From: Coprobacillus sp. CAG:605
GTDB lineage: Bacteria; Bacillota_I; Bacilli_A; RF39; UBA660
Reading direction: 5' to 3'
DNA length: 64,000 nucleotides
NCBI GenBank assembly: GCA_000433255.1
Contig: HF998226.1
Coordinates: 62,001-126,000 of the forward strand
Program-made: the position numbers and the translations under genes
Shown: in pieces, positions 43,927 through 52,597 of the stretch
How positions within the stretch are numbered: position 1 is the first letter of the stretch
Layout: every line of letters begins with the position of its first letter
The notes under the pieces: model-generated
Databases searched by the model: none
What the model saw: only the letters and a program-made list of their open reading frames with translations
What the model was told of the DNA's origin: nothing

Positions 43927-44118
43927 ATGAGCAGTTTTAAAAATAATGATAACTATAAATTATATGATAACAATAACTACATTGGCATAATAAAAATATT
44001 CAGTGGCATTTATCCATATAAAGAAACAAGATACCACCACGAAAAAAACACTTTAAAACTAAATAAAGTATTTCAAGATCGCTACTTAGAAAAAACCCTA
44101 GGTACCTTAAAACGTTAA
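43927..44118 (+). CDS. Small hypothetical protein, 63 residues
   Basis: The frame is preceded by AATAGAGGTATTAC and an extended -10 promoter. The product is polar, rich in Asn, Lys and Tyr (NNDNYKLYDNNNYIGI) and ends basic (LEKTLGTLKR). It has no signal peptide, membrane segment or known motif. It converges with the DUF2624-like gene, overlapping its stop by 4 nt on the other strand. The function is unknown. Confidence 0.5.
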   Translation: MSSFKNNDNYKLYDNNNYIGIIKIFSGIYPYKETRYHHEKNTLKLNKVFQDRYLEKTLGTLKR

Positions 44119-44387
44119 TTTAACTTACTAAGTAAAAAGCCATACTTTCTTTTATAAAAATCTAACAGTAACACAATCTTATCATAATTTTCCTTACTAA
44201 ACTTATCTTTATACTTGGCTAAAACCAAACTATTCGGGTTCTTCAAAATATAAAGATAATTTTCTTTTACAAAGTGATACACAAAAACAAGTTCCTCATC
44301 ACTTAGATAAACCCCATTTTGTATCGCAAACCCCTTAACATCATCCATACTTAAATTATTCATATAATTACTTATTATATTATTCAT
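44115..44387 (-). CDS. DUF2624-like small protein (YqfT-type)
   Basis: The protein has 90 residues from the ATG ending at 44387, which follows TATAGGTGAATTT on the minus strand; the longer upstream frame runs into the divergent gene and is rejected. The sequence NNLSMDDVKGFAIQNGVYLSDEELVFVYHFVKEN (about 12-45, in segments) matches the pattern of the DUF2624/YqfT family of Firmicutes: a short helix, a GxxxSxEE turn and a Tyr/Phe-rich helix. It is cytoplasmic, function unknown. It is divergently arranged with the PBP gene at 44452; the 64-nt gap must hold both promoters. Confidence 0.6.
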   Translation of the reverse strand: MNNIISNYMNNLSMDDVKGFAIQNGVYLSDEELVFVYHFVKENYLYILKNPNSLVLAKYKDKFSKENYDKIVLLLDFYKRKYGFLLSKLN

Positions 44388-44451
44388 AAATTCACCTATA
44401 ATATTGTATGAAAGTACTTCTTTTTGCAATACTAATAATGGTGAATTTTTT

Positions 44452-46341
44452 ATGAGTCTTAAACATAAACTTATCTTCCTTCTAACATTATTTCTCTTTG
44501 GTATCATTTCCTATCGTATCTACCAAATAAGGTTTATCCGCCATGACTACTACTTAGAAGCCTATCAAAAAAATACAATCAAAAATATTACTTACAAAGA
44601 CGCACCCCGAGGTCGCATACTAGACCGTAACGGCACCATTATCTTAGATAATAAAAAGATTAATATCATAACATATCGTAAACTTAATAAATCTAGTATT
44701 CAAGACGAAATAAAACTATCTTATAAATTAGCAAACATCTTATCTAGTACTACCGAAGCTACAACAGATGAACTTAAACGTTTTTACATGCTAAATAATA
44801 ATACTGACTATCTTCTAAGTACTAAAGAACTAGAGAGTTACAAGTACCGAGAGATTACTTCTAAAGATATCGAAGAACTTAAATTTAATCGTCTTAACGA
44901 AGAAATATCTAAGTATACTCTTAAAGATCGTATTGCTATTCATATCTATTACTTACTAAATAAAGGATATTCTTATGATACTAAGATAATTCAAGAAAAT
45001 GTTAGTGATAATATATGCGCTACTACCTTAGAAGAAAATATTGAAGGTTTAAATTGTGATTATAAATATATTCGTGATCTTAAGTACGAGAGTCTTTCTA
45101 GTATCATTGGTAATCTTGGTTTTATTAGTAAAGAAAATAAAAATACTTACTTAAATAAAGGGTATAACATAAAAGAATTAGTTGGTATTAGTGGTCTTGA
45201 ACTAGAATACGAAGACACTCTTCATGGTACTAGAGCCATCTACCAAGTAGGGGAGGATAACGCTACAACCCTTATCCAAGACGAAATTCCTGGTCAAGAT
45301 CTAACTTTGAGTATTGACTTATCTATCCAAGATAAACTTGAGGGTATCATTAAATCTAACTTAGAAAAATCTAAGATTATGGCTAATACGGAGTACTTTA
45401 ACAGTGCCTATGCTCTTATTAGTGATCCCAGTACTTTCCAAATTCTTGCATTATCCGGTAAGAAAATTCTAGATAATAATGAGTTTCAAGATCTAACTTT
45501 AGATATTTTTAATAATGGTTTTACAGTAGGATCGGTAGTTAAAGGAGCCTCCCATACCGTTGGTTATATCAATAATGCCATATCTATTGGTAAGAAAATC
45601 AATGATGCTTGTGTAAAGTTATACAATGTTCCCGAAAAATGTTCCTTCAAACGTCTAGGTTATATAGATGATATCTCTGCTTTAAAAATGTCTTCTAACT
45701 ACTATCAATTTATTACCGCCATCAAAGTTGCTAACCAAGAATATCACGCTAATATGCATCTTGAAGTAACTAAAGAAACTTTCGACAAATATCGGGAAAT
45801 ATTTAAAAGCTATGGTCTAGGAAGTACTACTTATATCGACTTTCCCCAAGAATTTACTGGTATCGAAGGAGAAACCATTGCCCCAGATCTATATCTAAAT
45901 CTAGCCATCGGGCAATATGATACTTATTCCTTACTAGGTCTTCTATCTTACATCAATACAATTGCTAATAATGGTACTAGAAAATCTCTAAGTCTAACCC
46001 TAAAAGAAAACAAAGTAGTAGATACTATCCCCTTAGAAGAAAAAAATATGTCCCGTATCAAAGAAGGCTTCTACCAAGTAACTACCAAAGGAACAGCTCG
46101 TGGTTATATAAACCCTAAATATATGCCCGCTGGCAAAACTGGCACCGCCCAAAACTACTATGACGGCAAAATAAACACCATTAATCAAACCTTCATTGGC
46201 TACGCTCCCAAAGACACCCCTAAATATTCCTTCGTTATAATAAGCCCCAATATCTCTTATGAAAATGAAAAACGTAGCTATGTTGCTCCTGTAACTAAAA
46301 ATATAACCAAAGAAATAAGCGATTATCTATTTACGAAGTAA
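44452..46341 (+). CDS. Class B penicillin-binding protein (PBP2/MrdA-like)
   Basis: The protein has 629 residues from ATG 44452, after GGTGAATTTTTT; the upstream extension is rejected. A membrane anchor (about 7-24), the conserved DAPRGRILDRNG (about 47-58), and a transpeptidase domain with S361-VVK (VGSVVK), S414-S-N416 and K562-TGTA are present. The region after the SxxK (ASHTVGY) diverges from the usual Thr-rich consensus, and the pedestal is long (about 60-290). No PASTA domain follows. It probably works in elongation, and it stands alone with its own promoter. Confidence 0.85.
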   Translation: MSLKHKLIFLLTLFLFGIISYRIYQIRFIRHDYYLEAYQKNTIKNITYKDAPRGRILDRNGTIILDNKKINIITYRKLNKSSIQDEIKLSYKLANILSSTTEATTDELKRFYMLNNNTDYLLSTKELESYKYREITSKDIEELKFNRLNEEISKYTLKDRIAIHIYYLLNKGYSYDTKIIQENVSDNICATTLEENIEGLNCDYKYIRDLKYESLSSIIGNLGFISKENKNTYLNKGYNIKELVGISGLELEYEDTLHGTRAIYQVGEDNATTLIQDEIPGQDLTLSIDLSIQDKLEGIIKSNLEKSKIMANTEYFNSAYALISDPSTFQILALSGKKILDNNEFQDLTLDIFNNGFTVGSVVKGASHTVGYINNAISIGKKINDACVKLYNVPEKCSFKRLGYIDDISALKMSSNYYQFITAIKVANQEYHANMHLEVTKETFDKYREIFKSYGLGSTTYIDFPQEFTGIEGETIAPDLYLNLAIGQYDTYSLLGLLSYINTIANNGTRKSLSLTLKENKVVDTIPLEEKNMSRIKEGFYQVTTKGTARGYINPKYMPAGKTGTAQNYYDGKINTINQTFIGYAPKDTPKYSFVIISPNISYENEKRSYVAPVTKNITKEISDYLFTK

Positions 46342-46368
46342 TAATCTAATAAAACACAAAAAAGTTGT

Positions 46369-46396
46369 TTGCAAAGTAGCTAATTTATGGTAAAAT
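46369..46396 (+). promoter_or_regulatory. Promoter of rpmG-efp
   Basis: TTGCAA (46369-46374), 16 nt, then TAAAAT (46391-46396), 33 nt before rpmG. Confidence 0.65.
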
Positions 46397-46428
46397 ACCT
46401 ATGTAATCAAAAAAAGGAGGTAGACTTT

Positions 46429-46593
46429 ATGGCTAAAAATGAAAATAGAAATTACGTTACTTTAGTATGTAGTGAATGTAAACATGAAAACTATACTACA
46501 CAAAAGAATAAGAAAAATACTCCAGAAAAATTAGGTATTAAAAAAGCTTGCCCTAATTGTGGAAAACATACAACTCATAAAGAAAAAAAATAA
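46429..46593 (+). CDS. rpmG: 50S ribosomal protein L33
   Basis: The protein has 54 residues from ATG 46429, following a full AAAGGAGG site; in-frame codons upstream are not used. It has the zinc-binding form of L33 with CSEC (about 14-17) and CPNC (about 42-45), plus [20 protein letters not shown] and the basic C-terminus typical of the family. It is a structural component of the large ribosomal subunit near the E site. It is followed after 21 nt by efp. Confidence 0.95.
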   Translation: MAKNENRNYVTLVCSECKHENYTTQKNKKNTPEKLGIKKACPNCGKHTTHKEKK

Positions 46594-46614
46594 TAAGAAT
46601 AGGAGAGAATACTC

Positions 46615-47175
46615 ATGCTAATTAATATTAATGACATTAAAAATGGTATGACTATAATCATGGATGGAAAACTATGTCAAATAGTAGAGTTCCAACATGT
46701 TAAACCAGGAAAAGGTTCTGCCTTCGTTAAAATGAAATTAAGAAACTTAAAAACTGGTTCTATCGTTGAAGATACATACAATACTAATATTAAAATAGAA
46801 AAAGCACACGTTGATAAAAAACCAATGCAATATCTATATAATACTGGTGATGACTATGTATTTATGGACACTAATACTTATGAACAAGTAGAAGTACCAG
46901 CACAAAGATTAGAAGAAGAAAAGAAATATTTAAAAGAAAACTTAGAAATTACTATTAATTTCTATGAAGGTGAAATTATTGGTATCGATTTACCAGAAAA
47001 AATTGAATTCGAAGTAGTTGATACAACTGACGCTACTAAAGGTAATACTACTAATAATGCCCAAAAAGATGCTACACTAGAAACAGGTTATACAATCAAA
47101 GTTCCAATGTTTATTAAAACTGGAGAACGTATTATTGTTTCTACTAAAGATGGTAAATACTCATCTCGTGCATAA
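46615..47175 (+). CDS. efp: Elongation factor P
   Basis: The factor has 186 residues (normal length) and rescues ribosomes stalled at polyproline. The KOW-like N-terminal domain bears the loop HVKPGKGSAFVK with the modifiable Lys at about residue 33, followed by two OB domains, ending KVPMFIKTGERIIVSTKDGKYSSRA in segments (family signature). The Lys in the loop is preceded by PG, as in lysylated or 5-aminopentanol-type EF-Ps; no modification gene is seen in the window. It is cotranscribed with rpmG and ends at a strong terminator. Confidence 0.96.
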   Translation: MLININDIKNGMTIIMDGKLCQIVEFQHVKPGKGSAFVKMKLRNLKTGSIVEDTYNTNIKIEKAHVDKKPMQYLYNTGDDYVFMDTNTYEQVEVPAQRLEEEKKYLKENLEITINFYEGEIIGIDLPEKIEFEVVDTTDATKGNTTNNAQKDATLETGYTIKVPMFIKTGERIIVSTKDGKYSSRA

Positions 47176-47179
47176 TTCT

Positions 47180-47209
47180 AGACACTAAATTTACAAAGTG
47201 TCTTTTTTT
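47180..47209 (+). terminator. Rho-independent terminator
   Basis: AGACACT (47180-47186) pairs with AGTGTCT (47197-47203), followed by a run of Ts to 47209. Confidence 0.85.
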
Positions 47210-47211
47210 AT

Positions 47212-47241
47212 TTGTTAAAAACCTTTATTCTTTGATATAAT
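47212..47241 (+). promoter_or_regulatory. Promoter upstream of the thioredoxin-like gene
   Basis: TTGTTA (47212-47217), 18 nt, then TGA-TATAAT (47233-47241), an extended -10. Confidence 0.6.
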
Positions 47242-47266
47242 AAAAGTATTAAAGAAGAGTGATACA

Positions 47267-47845
47267 ATGAAAAAATTAACTAGAACGTTTATATACTTAT
47301 GTTTGTTTGGCCTTACCCTGGGGGCATTTGTTTACTTAGGTAAGAAAGATTATGGTACCAAGATAAGTGATGCTAAAAAATTTAGTCGTGAATATAAAAT
47401 AAGTGAAAATAATAAATTTAAATACGTTAAATCATACGAAGTACTAGATATTATCGAACATAAAAGTGGTGTTATCTTAATGGAATTTTCTAATAATGAA
47501 TGGATGCAATACTACGTTAGATACTTAAATGAAGCTGTTAATGAAGATGATATTAAAACTATTTACTATTATGACTTATTAGAAGATCGAACAAGAAAGA
47601 ATAAAAACTTTGTTAAGATAGAAGATATCATGAGTAGTTATCTAAAACAAACTGATGATGGCAAAGAATACTTATTTACACCAGCCTTAGTCTTTGTTAA
47701 AAATGGTCAAATAATTAATTATGATGATGAAACATCCTTAGTATCTTACAAAACAGCCCCTGAAAGCTACTGGACTCTAGACCAAGTAACTAACTTCAAA
47801 AATAAAATAAGCATATATTTAGGAGAAGAAGATTATGATAACTGA
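47267..47845 (+). CDS. Membrane-anchored thioredoxin-fold-like protein without CxxC
   Basis: The 192-residue protein has an N-terminal signal anchor (about 7-24) and an extracytoplasmic domain. VILMEFSNNEWMQYYVRYLNEA (about 69-90) and FTPALVFVKNGQIINYDDET (about 142-161, with the cis-Pro position TPAL) follow the thioredoxin pattern, but the active-site CxxC is replaced by NNEW, and there are no Cys residues in the domain. It is therefore unlikely to be an oxidoreductase and may bind proteins. It overlaps the next membrane-anchored gene by 11 nt. Confidence 0.6.
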   Translation: MKKLTRTFIYLCLFGLTLGAFVYLGKKDYGTKISDAKKFSREYKISENNKFKYVKSYEVLDIIEHKSGVILMEFSNNEWMQYYVRYLNEAVNEDDIKTIYYYDLLEDRTRKNKNFVKIEDIMSSYLKQTDDGKEYLFTPALVFVKNGQIINYDDETSLVSYKTAPESYWTLDQVTNFKNKISIYLGEEDYDN

Positions 47846-48554
47846 TAGACAAAATAGTAAATTAACATTCTTTATATTTATTTTAGTAATAATTGGTCTT
47901 ATTGTATTGGGTTACTTTCTAATTAAGAAACCTGATATTAGTGAGAAAATTTTAGATGATACTGAAACATTAGAAATTGATAAAACTAAGAATATTGTTT
48001 ATTATGATAATGTTGATGTTATAAGTAGTGAAGCCCAATTAGAATATAAAGATATCCATATTAACTTAAATAGTGATGATGCCAAAGAGTTAGAAGCTAA
48101 GTTAAATAATAATATGAATAAAATTAGAGGTAAGTATACTAAGTTAGAAGATAATTCTAATCAAGAAATTATAAATGAAGCCGATGGGATTGCCCAAGCC
48201 CAAATTATTGATTATAATACATTTAATTCTACTAACTATGTAACTATTGAAGTTAATGAATATGAGTTTTTAGCTAGCGCGATGAATTTTGATAACAAAT
48301 TAACTTATTATTGTCTTGATAAACGAAGTGGTAAACTACTTACTAATCAAATTATAATGAAACAAGAAAACTTAAGTGCTGATACCATAAGAACTAAAAT
48401 ATATGATCATATAAAAGATAATAATGAAATTGATATTGACGTTACTATGAATAATCCATATACCTTGTATTATAATGAATATGGCAAAGTAAAAGCAAAT
48501 ATTATTGTCAAAATAGGGGATATCAATTATAATGATAATGTAGAAATTAATTAA
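47835..48554 (+). CDS. Membrane-anchored hypothetical protein
   Basis: The 239-residue protein has one N-terminal transmembrane helix (about 10-30, FFIFILVIIGLIVLGYFL) and an extracytoplasmic region rich in Asp, Asn and Ile. No Cys pair or catalytic motif is evident. The alternating beta-strand and helix pattern (YVTIEVNEYEFLAS, LTYYCLDKRSGKLL) would fit a small alpha/beta domain. It starts inside the thioredoxin-like gene after TTTAGGAGAAG, so the two probably form an exported pair upstream of frr. Confidence 0.55.
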   Translation: MITDRQNSKLTFFIFILVIIGLIVLGYFLIKKPDISEKILDDTETLEIDKTKNIVYYDNVDVISSEAQLEYKDIHINLNSDDAKELEAKLNNNMNKIRGKYTKLEDNSNQEIINEADGIAQAQIIDYNTFNSTNYVTIEVNEYEFLASAMNFDNKLTYYCLDKRSGKLLTNQIIMKQENLSADTIRTKIYDHIKDNNEIDIDVTMNNPYTLYYNEYGKVKANIIVKIGDINYNDNVEIN

Positions 48555-48567
48555 TGAGGAGAAAAAC

Positions 48568-49104
48568 ATGAATTTAGAAGAAACAGAATTAAAAATGATG
48601 AAAGCTATCGAAAACTTAGAAGCTAAGTACATTAACATTAGAGCCGGACGTGCTAATCCTTCAATGTTAAATGGTATAATGGTTGAGTTTTATGGTGTAC
48701 CAACACCAATTTCAAGTGTTGCTAATATTACTGTACCAGAAGCTCGTCAATTATTTATTAAACCTTTTGATAGAAGTACTTTAAAAAATATTGAACATGC
48801 TATTCAAGAAGCTAACTTAGGAATAAATCCCACTAATAATGGCGAAATGATTATTCTTACTATTCCGGCTTTAACTGAAGCTACCAGAAGGGACTATGTT
48901 AAACAAGCTAAAGCTTTATCGGAAGAAGCTAAGGTAGCATTAAGAAATATTAGACAAGATGCTAATAATGAGATTAAGAAAGCTGAATTACCAGAAGATG
49001 AAGAAAAGCTACAACTTGCTGATATTCAAGAACTAATTAATAAGTATAATAAAATTGTTGATGAAAAACAAAAAGAAAAAGAAGCTGAACTAATGCAAGT
49101 TTAA
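48568..49104 (+). CDS. frr: Ribosome recycling factor
   Basis: The factor has 178 residues and splits post-termination ribosomes together with EF-G. The L-shaped fold is represented by the helical domain (1-25 and 105-178) and the small beta domain (about 30-104). Signatures are IRAGRANPSMLNGIMVEFYG (about 21-40), VPEARQLFIKPFD (about 57-69) and LTEATRRDYVKQAK (about 102-115). Residue content is typical. ATGAGGAGAAA precedes the ATG. It is not associated with pyrH or tsf here, unlike in most Firmicutes. Confidence 0.96.
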   Translation: MNLEETELKMMKAIENLEAKYINIRAGRANPSMLNGIMVEFYGVPTPISSVANITVPEARQLFIKPFDRSTLKNIEHAIQEANLGINPTNNGEMIILTIPALTEATRRDYVKQAKALSEEAKVALRNIRQDANNEIKKAELPEDEEKLQLADIQELINKYNKIVDEKQKEKEAELMQV

Positions 49105-49125
49105 CTTCTTTTTTTATCTTTTCTA

Positions 49126-49134
49126 TGTTATAAT
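49126..49134 (+). promoter_or_regulatory. Extended -10 promoter
   Basis: TGT followed by TATAAT (49129-49134), 29 nt before the surface-protein gene at 49163. Confidence 0.6.
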
Positions 49135-49162
49135 CTCTATAGATAGAAAGTAGGGTAATGAT

Positions 49163-50623
49163 ATGAATTTGAAAAGAAAACTCTGGTGGGCTCAAAATAA
49201 AAGTAAAGTTTATAAATATGGCACAATTTTATCTTTAGTTTTAATAGTTACGGTATCAGTTATTTATTTTACTTATTCTAAATTTACTTCTAAAAATGAA
49301 GCAACTGCTTATGAAACAACAGTTCAACCTTTCATTAAGAATGATTATTTTATTGCTAGTTATATAGATGGTGAATGGTCAAATGATATACCTGGCAAAA
49401 ATGATGATTACATGGTTAGCAAAATAGTTTGTGACAACGGTGCAACTGCAACATGGGATAATACCGAATGGGGTATTAATATTAGAAATGCCACTAAAAA
49501 GACTAAATGTAGTGTTTATTTTGTTCCAAAACCTATTCCTATCATTGAGAAAGTTAACAAAGCATATTTAGCGAATAAATCATCATTTGCCACAGACGAC
49601 CCAGATAGTAATATCAGATATATTGGCGCTGATCCAAACAACTATGTTTACTTTAATTGTAAAGATAATAATAATCCAAGTGCAGATACATGTGAAAAAT
49701 GGCGTATTATTGGTATATTTAAAAATGTAAACAAGAGCAGTAATTCAACTGAAGATTTAGTTAAAATTATAAGAAAAGATTTTATTGAGTATATAGCCTG
49801 GGATAGTACTTGGAATAATAATTGGCCTACAGCATCTTTGCAAAATACTTTTAATGGAGATTATTATAATGGAACATATACAACTGGTGCTCTAAAAAAT
49901 AACGCTGTGAGAAATGCAATCGAAAGTGTAGTATGGAATTTGGGCGGAACTAGCTATGAATACTATTCAAGTAATGGTCTGCCAAAACATTGGTACAGTT
50001 ATGAAAGAGGAACAACAGTATATGGTGAAAATTCAACAACTTGGACCGGAAAAATAGCCTTGATGTATCCAAGTGATTATGGCTATGCAACATCAGGAAG
50101 TTCAGAAGTAAATAGAGCTACTTGCTTAGCAGAAAGTCTAGATAATTGGAGTCGCGGTGCTATATCTGAATGTTACAACAATGACTATTTATATAGCTCG
50201 GGTTATTCACAATGGACATTGACAACTAATACGACGGACGCTAACTATGCATTTTCTATAAGTTCAGAAGGTCCTATCTATACTGCCAGTGCACGCGATG
50301 AATCATATTCAGCTCGTCCAGTACTTTATTTGAAATCAAGAGTAGTTGTAGTTAACGGAGATGGAACTTCAAATAATCCATATCAAATCAAGAATCCAAT
50401 TATGTTTAAGGCTAATTTACATGGTGATGAGTATACAATAACAGCTGAAGAAGGAATGACATGGGAAGAATTTATAAATAGTTCATATAATGATGGAAAC
50501 TTTGAAATTATAGATGGCACTATATTATATAGTAGTTTCAAAAATACTGATGGAAGTGTAAGTTCATCATCGACAATTAATAATGGAGAAACTTATTCAT
50601 TTAGTGAACGTTATGGTGGATAA
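49163..50623 (+). CDS. Large exported surface protein
   Basis: The 486-residue product has a basic N-terminus and one transmembrane or signal helix (about 20-38, YGTILSLVLIVTVSVIYFTY). The extracytoplasmic part is rich in Asn, Thr, Ser, Trp and Tyr. A central domain (about 170-400) has a YIAWDSTWNNNWPTASLQNTFN segment and ends ESYSARPVLYLKSRVVVVNGDGT, a pattern I associate with DUF6273-type surface domains of gut Firmicutes. The Cys residues are spaced like extracellular disulfides. No LPxTG is seen. Base composition is less AT-rich than its neighbours. It may be an adhesin or wall-associated structural protein. Confidence 0.62.
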   Translation: MNLKRKLWWAQNKSKVYKYGTILSLVLIVTVSVIYFTYSKFTSKNEATAYETTVQPFIKNDYFIASYIDGEWSNDIPGKNDDYMVSKIVCDNGATATWDNTEWGINIRNATKKTKCSVYFVPKPIPIIEKVNKAYLANKSSFATDDPDSNIRYIGADPNNYVYFNCKDNNNPSADTCEKWRIIGIFKNVNKSSNSTEDLVKIIRKDFIEYIAWDSTWNNNWPTASLQNTFNGDYYNGTYTTGALKNNAVRNAIESVVWNLGGTSYEYYSSNGLPKHWYSYERGTTVYGENSTTWTGKIALMYPSDYGYATSGSSEVNRATCLAESLDNWSRGAISECYNNDYLYSSGYSQWTLTTNTTDANYAFSISSEGPIYTASARDESYSARPVLYLKSRVVVVNGDGTSNNPYQIKNPIMFKANLHGDEYTITAEEGMTWEEFINSSYNDGNFEIIDGTILYSSFKNTDGSVSSSSTINNGETYSFSERYGG

Positions 50624-50629
50624 ATAAAA

Positions 50630-50654
50630 AATACCAATCACAACGATTGATATT
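50630..50654 (-). terminator. Terminator of the D,D-carboxypeptidase gene (minus strand)
   Basis: AATACCAATC (50630-50639) pairs imperfectly with GATTGATATT (50645-50654); on the minus strand a TTTTTATTTA run follows. Confidence 0.6.
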
Positions 50655-50658
50655 ACTC

Positions 50659-50684
50659 AAGAAGACTAACTATCTTCTTTTTTT
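50659..50684 (+). terminator. Terminator of the surface-protein gene (plus strand)
   Basis: AAGAAGA (50659-50665) pairs with TCTTCTT (50673-50679), followed by Ts to 50684. It overlaps codons of the convergent carboxypeptidase C-terminus. Confidence 0.65.
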
Positions 50685-51878
50685 ACGCCTTCTTTTCTTT
50701 CTCTTACTAACATTATAAACCCTAAGTAAGAAAAGAAGAGCAACTATAACTAAAATAGGAATAACAAATACCTTAAAAATACTTAACTTAATCTTTGAAC
50801 TAACTAAAACATCTTCACTATAAATCAAACTATCTTGATAATAATAATTTATAACACCAATCTTACTACCAAGTTTATCTTTAAAAGATAACTTTTCACT
50901 ACCTTGATATACCGCTTTAACACTAGATTTATCATAATCATTAGGTAAATATGCTAGTACATCATTTAATGGTTTAACCTCATATTCATTTATTGTACTC
51001 TTAGAAACTTTCAAAGTTGTAATAACATCATCCTTCTTATATAAAACTTGATTATTATAATTATTATCAATAAAATTAATTAAATTTAAAGCATCTAATA
51101 CATTATAACTATCACTAGTACGAGGAGCTTTCAATGTAACTAATAAAAGCTCATGATTATTAGATATAAAATAAGTACTTATACATAAACCAGCTTCTAA
51201 AGTAAAACCTGTCTTACTACCCAAAATTCTTGTTAAATCCATTTTATTATTCTTATTATATACATTCAAAGTACTAGATACCTTAAGTCCATTACTAAGC
51301 GTATATTCCTTAGTTGTATAAACTTTCTTAAAAGTTTCGTTTTGCATCGCATACTTAAGTAACTTCAAAATATCTTCGGCTGTACTATAGTGATCATCAT
51401 CATCTAACCCCGTAACATTAACAAAATGGGAATTATGCATTCCGATCTTACTAGCTTCTTCATTCATTTTTTTAACAAAATTACTAATTGAACCGGAAGT
51501 AGAAATGGCTAAGGCTGTTGTGGCATCCGCACCCGAAGGTAAAATGGAAGCATATAATAAATCACGATACGAAACCTTATCGCCAACACTTAAACCTGCT
51601 ACTGAAGCATCCCATCTAACTAAGGATTTCATATTCTCCGTATAAGTAATCATATCATCTAAATTATCAATACTTTCAATCGCTGTAATAGTTGTCAAAA
51701 TCTTCGTTAACGACGCTACATGAGCTCTCTCCGTGTCCTTTAACTCATACAATACCTTGTCGTCTGTCAAGTCATATACGATAGCCTTATCATAATGCAA
51801 AGTAGGGTACTCAAGAGCCCAAACACTAACTGGTAGCCATAAAAAAAGGAGCAAACTTATCATTTTTAATTTCTTCAT
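50670..51878 (-). CDS. D-alanyl-D-alanine carboxypeptidase (S11, DacF/DacA-type)
   Basis: The enzyme trims the terminal D-Ala of muropeptides outside the membrane. The 402-residue precursor has a signal peptide (1-21, ending VWA), and an S11 serine-peptidase domain with S56-LTK59 and K222-TG. The middle S-x-N motif reads S115-G-A117 (LPSGADAT) where Asn is usual. A C-terminal anchor (about 368-387) with a strongly basic tail (KRKKRRRKKRR) follows. The S11 family includes spore-associated DacF and vegetative DacA. It is convergent with the surface protein gene. Confidence 0.87.
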   Translation of the reverse strand: MKKLKMISLLLFLWLPVSVWALEYPTLHYDKAIVYDLTDDKVLYELKDTERAHVASLTKILTTITAIESIDNLDDMITYTENMKSLVRWDASVAGLSVGDKVSYRDLLYASILPSGADATTALAISTSGSISNFVKKMNEEASKIGMHNSHFVNVTGLDDDDHYSTAEDILKLLKYAMQNETFKKVYTTKEYTLSNGLKVSSTLNVYNKNNKMDLTRILGSKTGFTLEAGLCISTYFISNNHELLLVTLKAPRTSDSYNVLDALNLINFIDNNYNNQVLYKKDDVITTLKVSKSTINEYEVKPLNDVLAYLPNDYDKSSVKAVYQGSEKLSFKDKLGSKIGVINYYYQDSLIYSEDVLVSSKIKLSIFKVFVIPILVIVALLFLLRVYNVSKRKKRRRKKRR

Positions 51879-51926
51879 ATATAATACCTCATACTAAGAT
51901 TATATCATTAAAAACGATAAATCTCC

Positions 51927-52397
51927 TTACTTAATTAAACGTTTACATAATCCTTTGTCATTTTTCATAACTTGAATTAATTCTTTCTTAATATGACTAG
52001 GATGTTCTAGAAAAATAATTTTATTATCTACTAAAGCCACCTCGGGAACGCTTATTCCTAAAGTTAATTCTAGCCATGCCGCTACAATATGTCTATGACA
52101 AAATAGGGGAGCCTCTTCATAACATAGCAAGACTGAATTCTTTAAATCTTCATACACAATTTCCGGATCTAACTTACTCAAAACTTGCTTATAGTATTCT
52201 TCAATATAATAACGATTATTAACTTCTTCAGGCACAACTCCAATATTCCTATGCCAAACTAGCCAAAAATCTTTCTTCGGTGCCAAAGTATGGTAACAAA
52301 GCCCATGATAATCTGCGTCGCACCCACGATTACCCGAAATCGCATACGTCTTATAATTAATCGTTTGAAAATTTTTATGACAACTAGTATAAATCAT
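51927..52397 (-). CDS. DUF488-like protein
   Basis: The protein has 156 residues from the ATG after TTAGGAGGATTA on the minus strand (start at 52397); a longer frame would enter the tRNA terminator and is rejected. Short motifs near the middle (SVLLCYEEAPLFCHRHIVAAWLE, about 89-111, in segments) match the C-terminal LLCYC/C-H-R-H signature of DUF488 proteins. Its function is unknown; the family has a possible nucleotide or sulfur chemistry fold. It is separated by 55 nt from tRNA-Arg and may be expressed by readthrough or its own promoter. Confidence 0.62.
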   Translation of the reverse strand: MIYTSCHKNFQTINYKTYAISGNRGCDADYHGLCYHTLAPKKDFWLVWHRNIGVVPEEVNNRYYIEEYYKQVLSKLDPEIVYEDLKNSVLLCYEEAPLFCHRHIVAAWLELTLGISVPEVALVDNKIIFLEHPSHIKKELIQVMKNDKGLCKRLIK

Positions 52398-52415
52398 TAA
52401 TCCTCCTAAATTAGA

Positions 52416-52441
52416 AAATAAAAACGGCCTTAAAGCCGTTA
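52416..52441 (-). terminator. Terminator downstream of tRNA-Arg
   Basis: AACGGC (52423-52428) pairs with GCCGTT (52435-52440); on the minus strand TTTTATTTT follows. It lies 10 nt after the tRNA CCA end. Confidence 0.8.
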
Positions 52442-52450
52442 ATATCATAA

Positions 52451-52527
52451 TGGTGTCCCCGAAGTGATTCGAACACTTGACCGTACGCTTAGAAGGCGTA
52501 TGCTCTATCCAGCTGAGCTACGAGGAC
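52451..52527 (-). tRNA. tRNA-Arg(TCT)
   Basis: The minus strand folds into a complete cloverleaf of 77 nt, including an encoded CCA at 52451-52453. The acceptor stem GTCCTCG pairs with CGGGGAC. The anticodon loop CTTCTAA has anticodon TCT (decodes AGA), between TACGC and GCGTA. The T-loop is TTCGAAT. AGA is the dominant Arg codon in these AT-rich genes. Confidence 0.97.
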
Positions 52528-52597
52528 ATTTCTTTTCAATACATTTAGAATTATAATACAAAAAAGAGCCTAATGCAAGCCCTAATTTTGTAAACTT

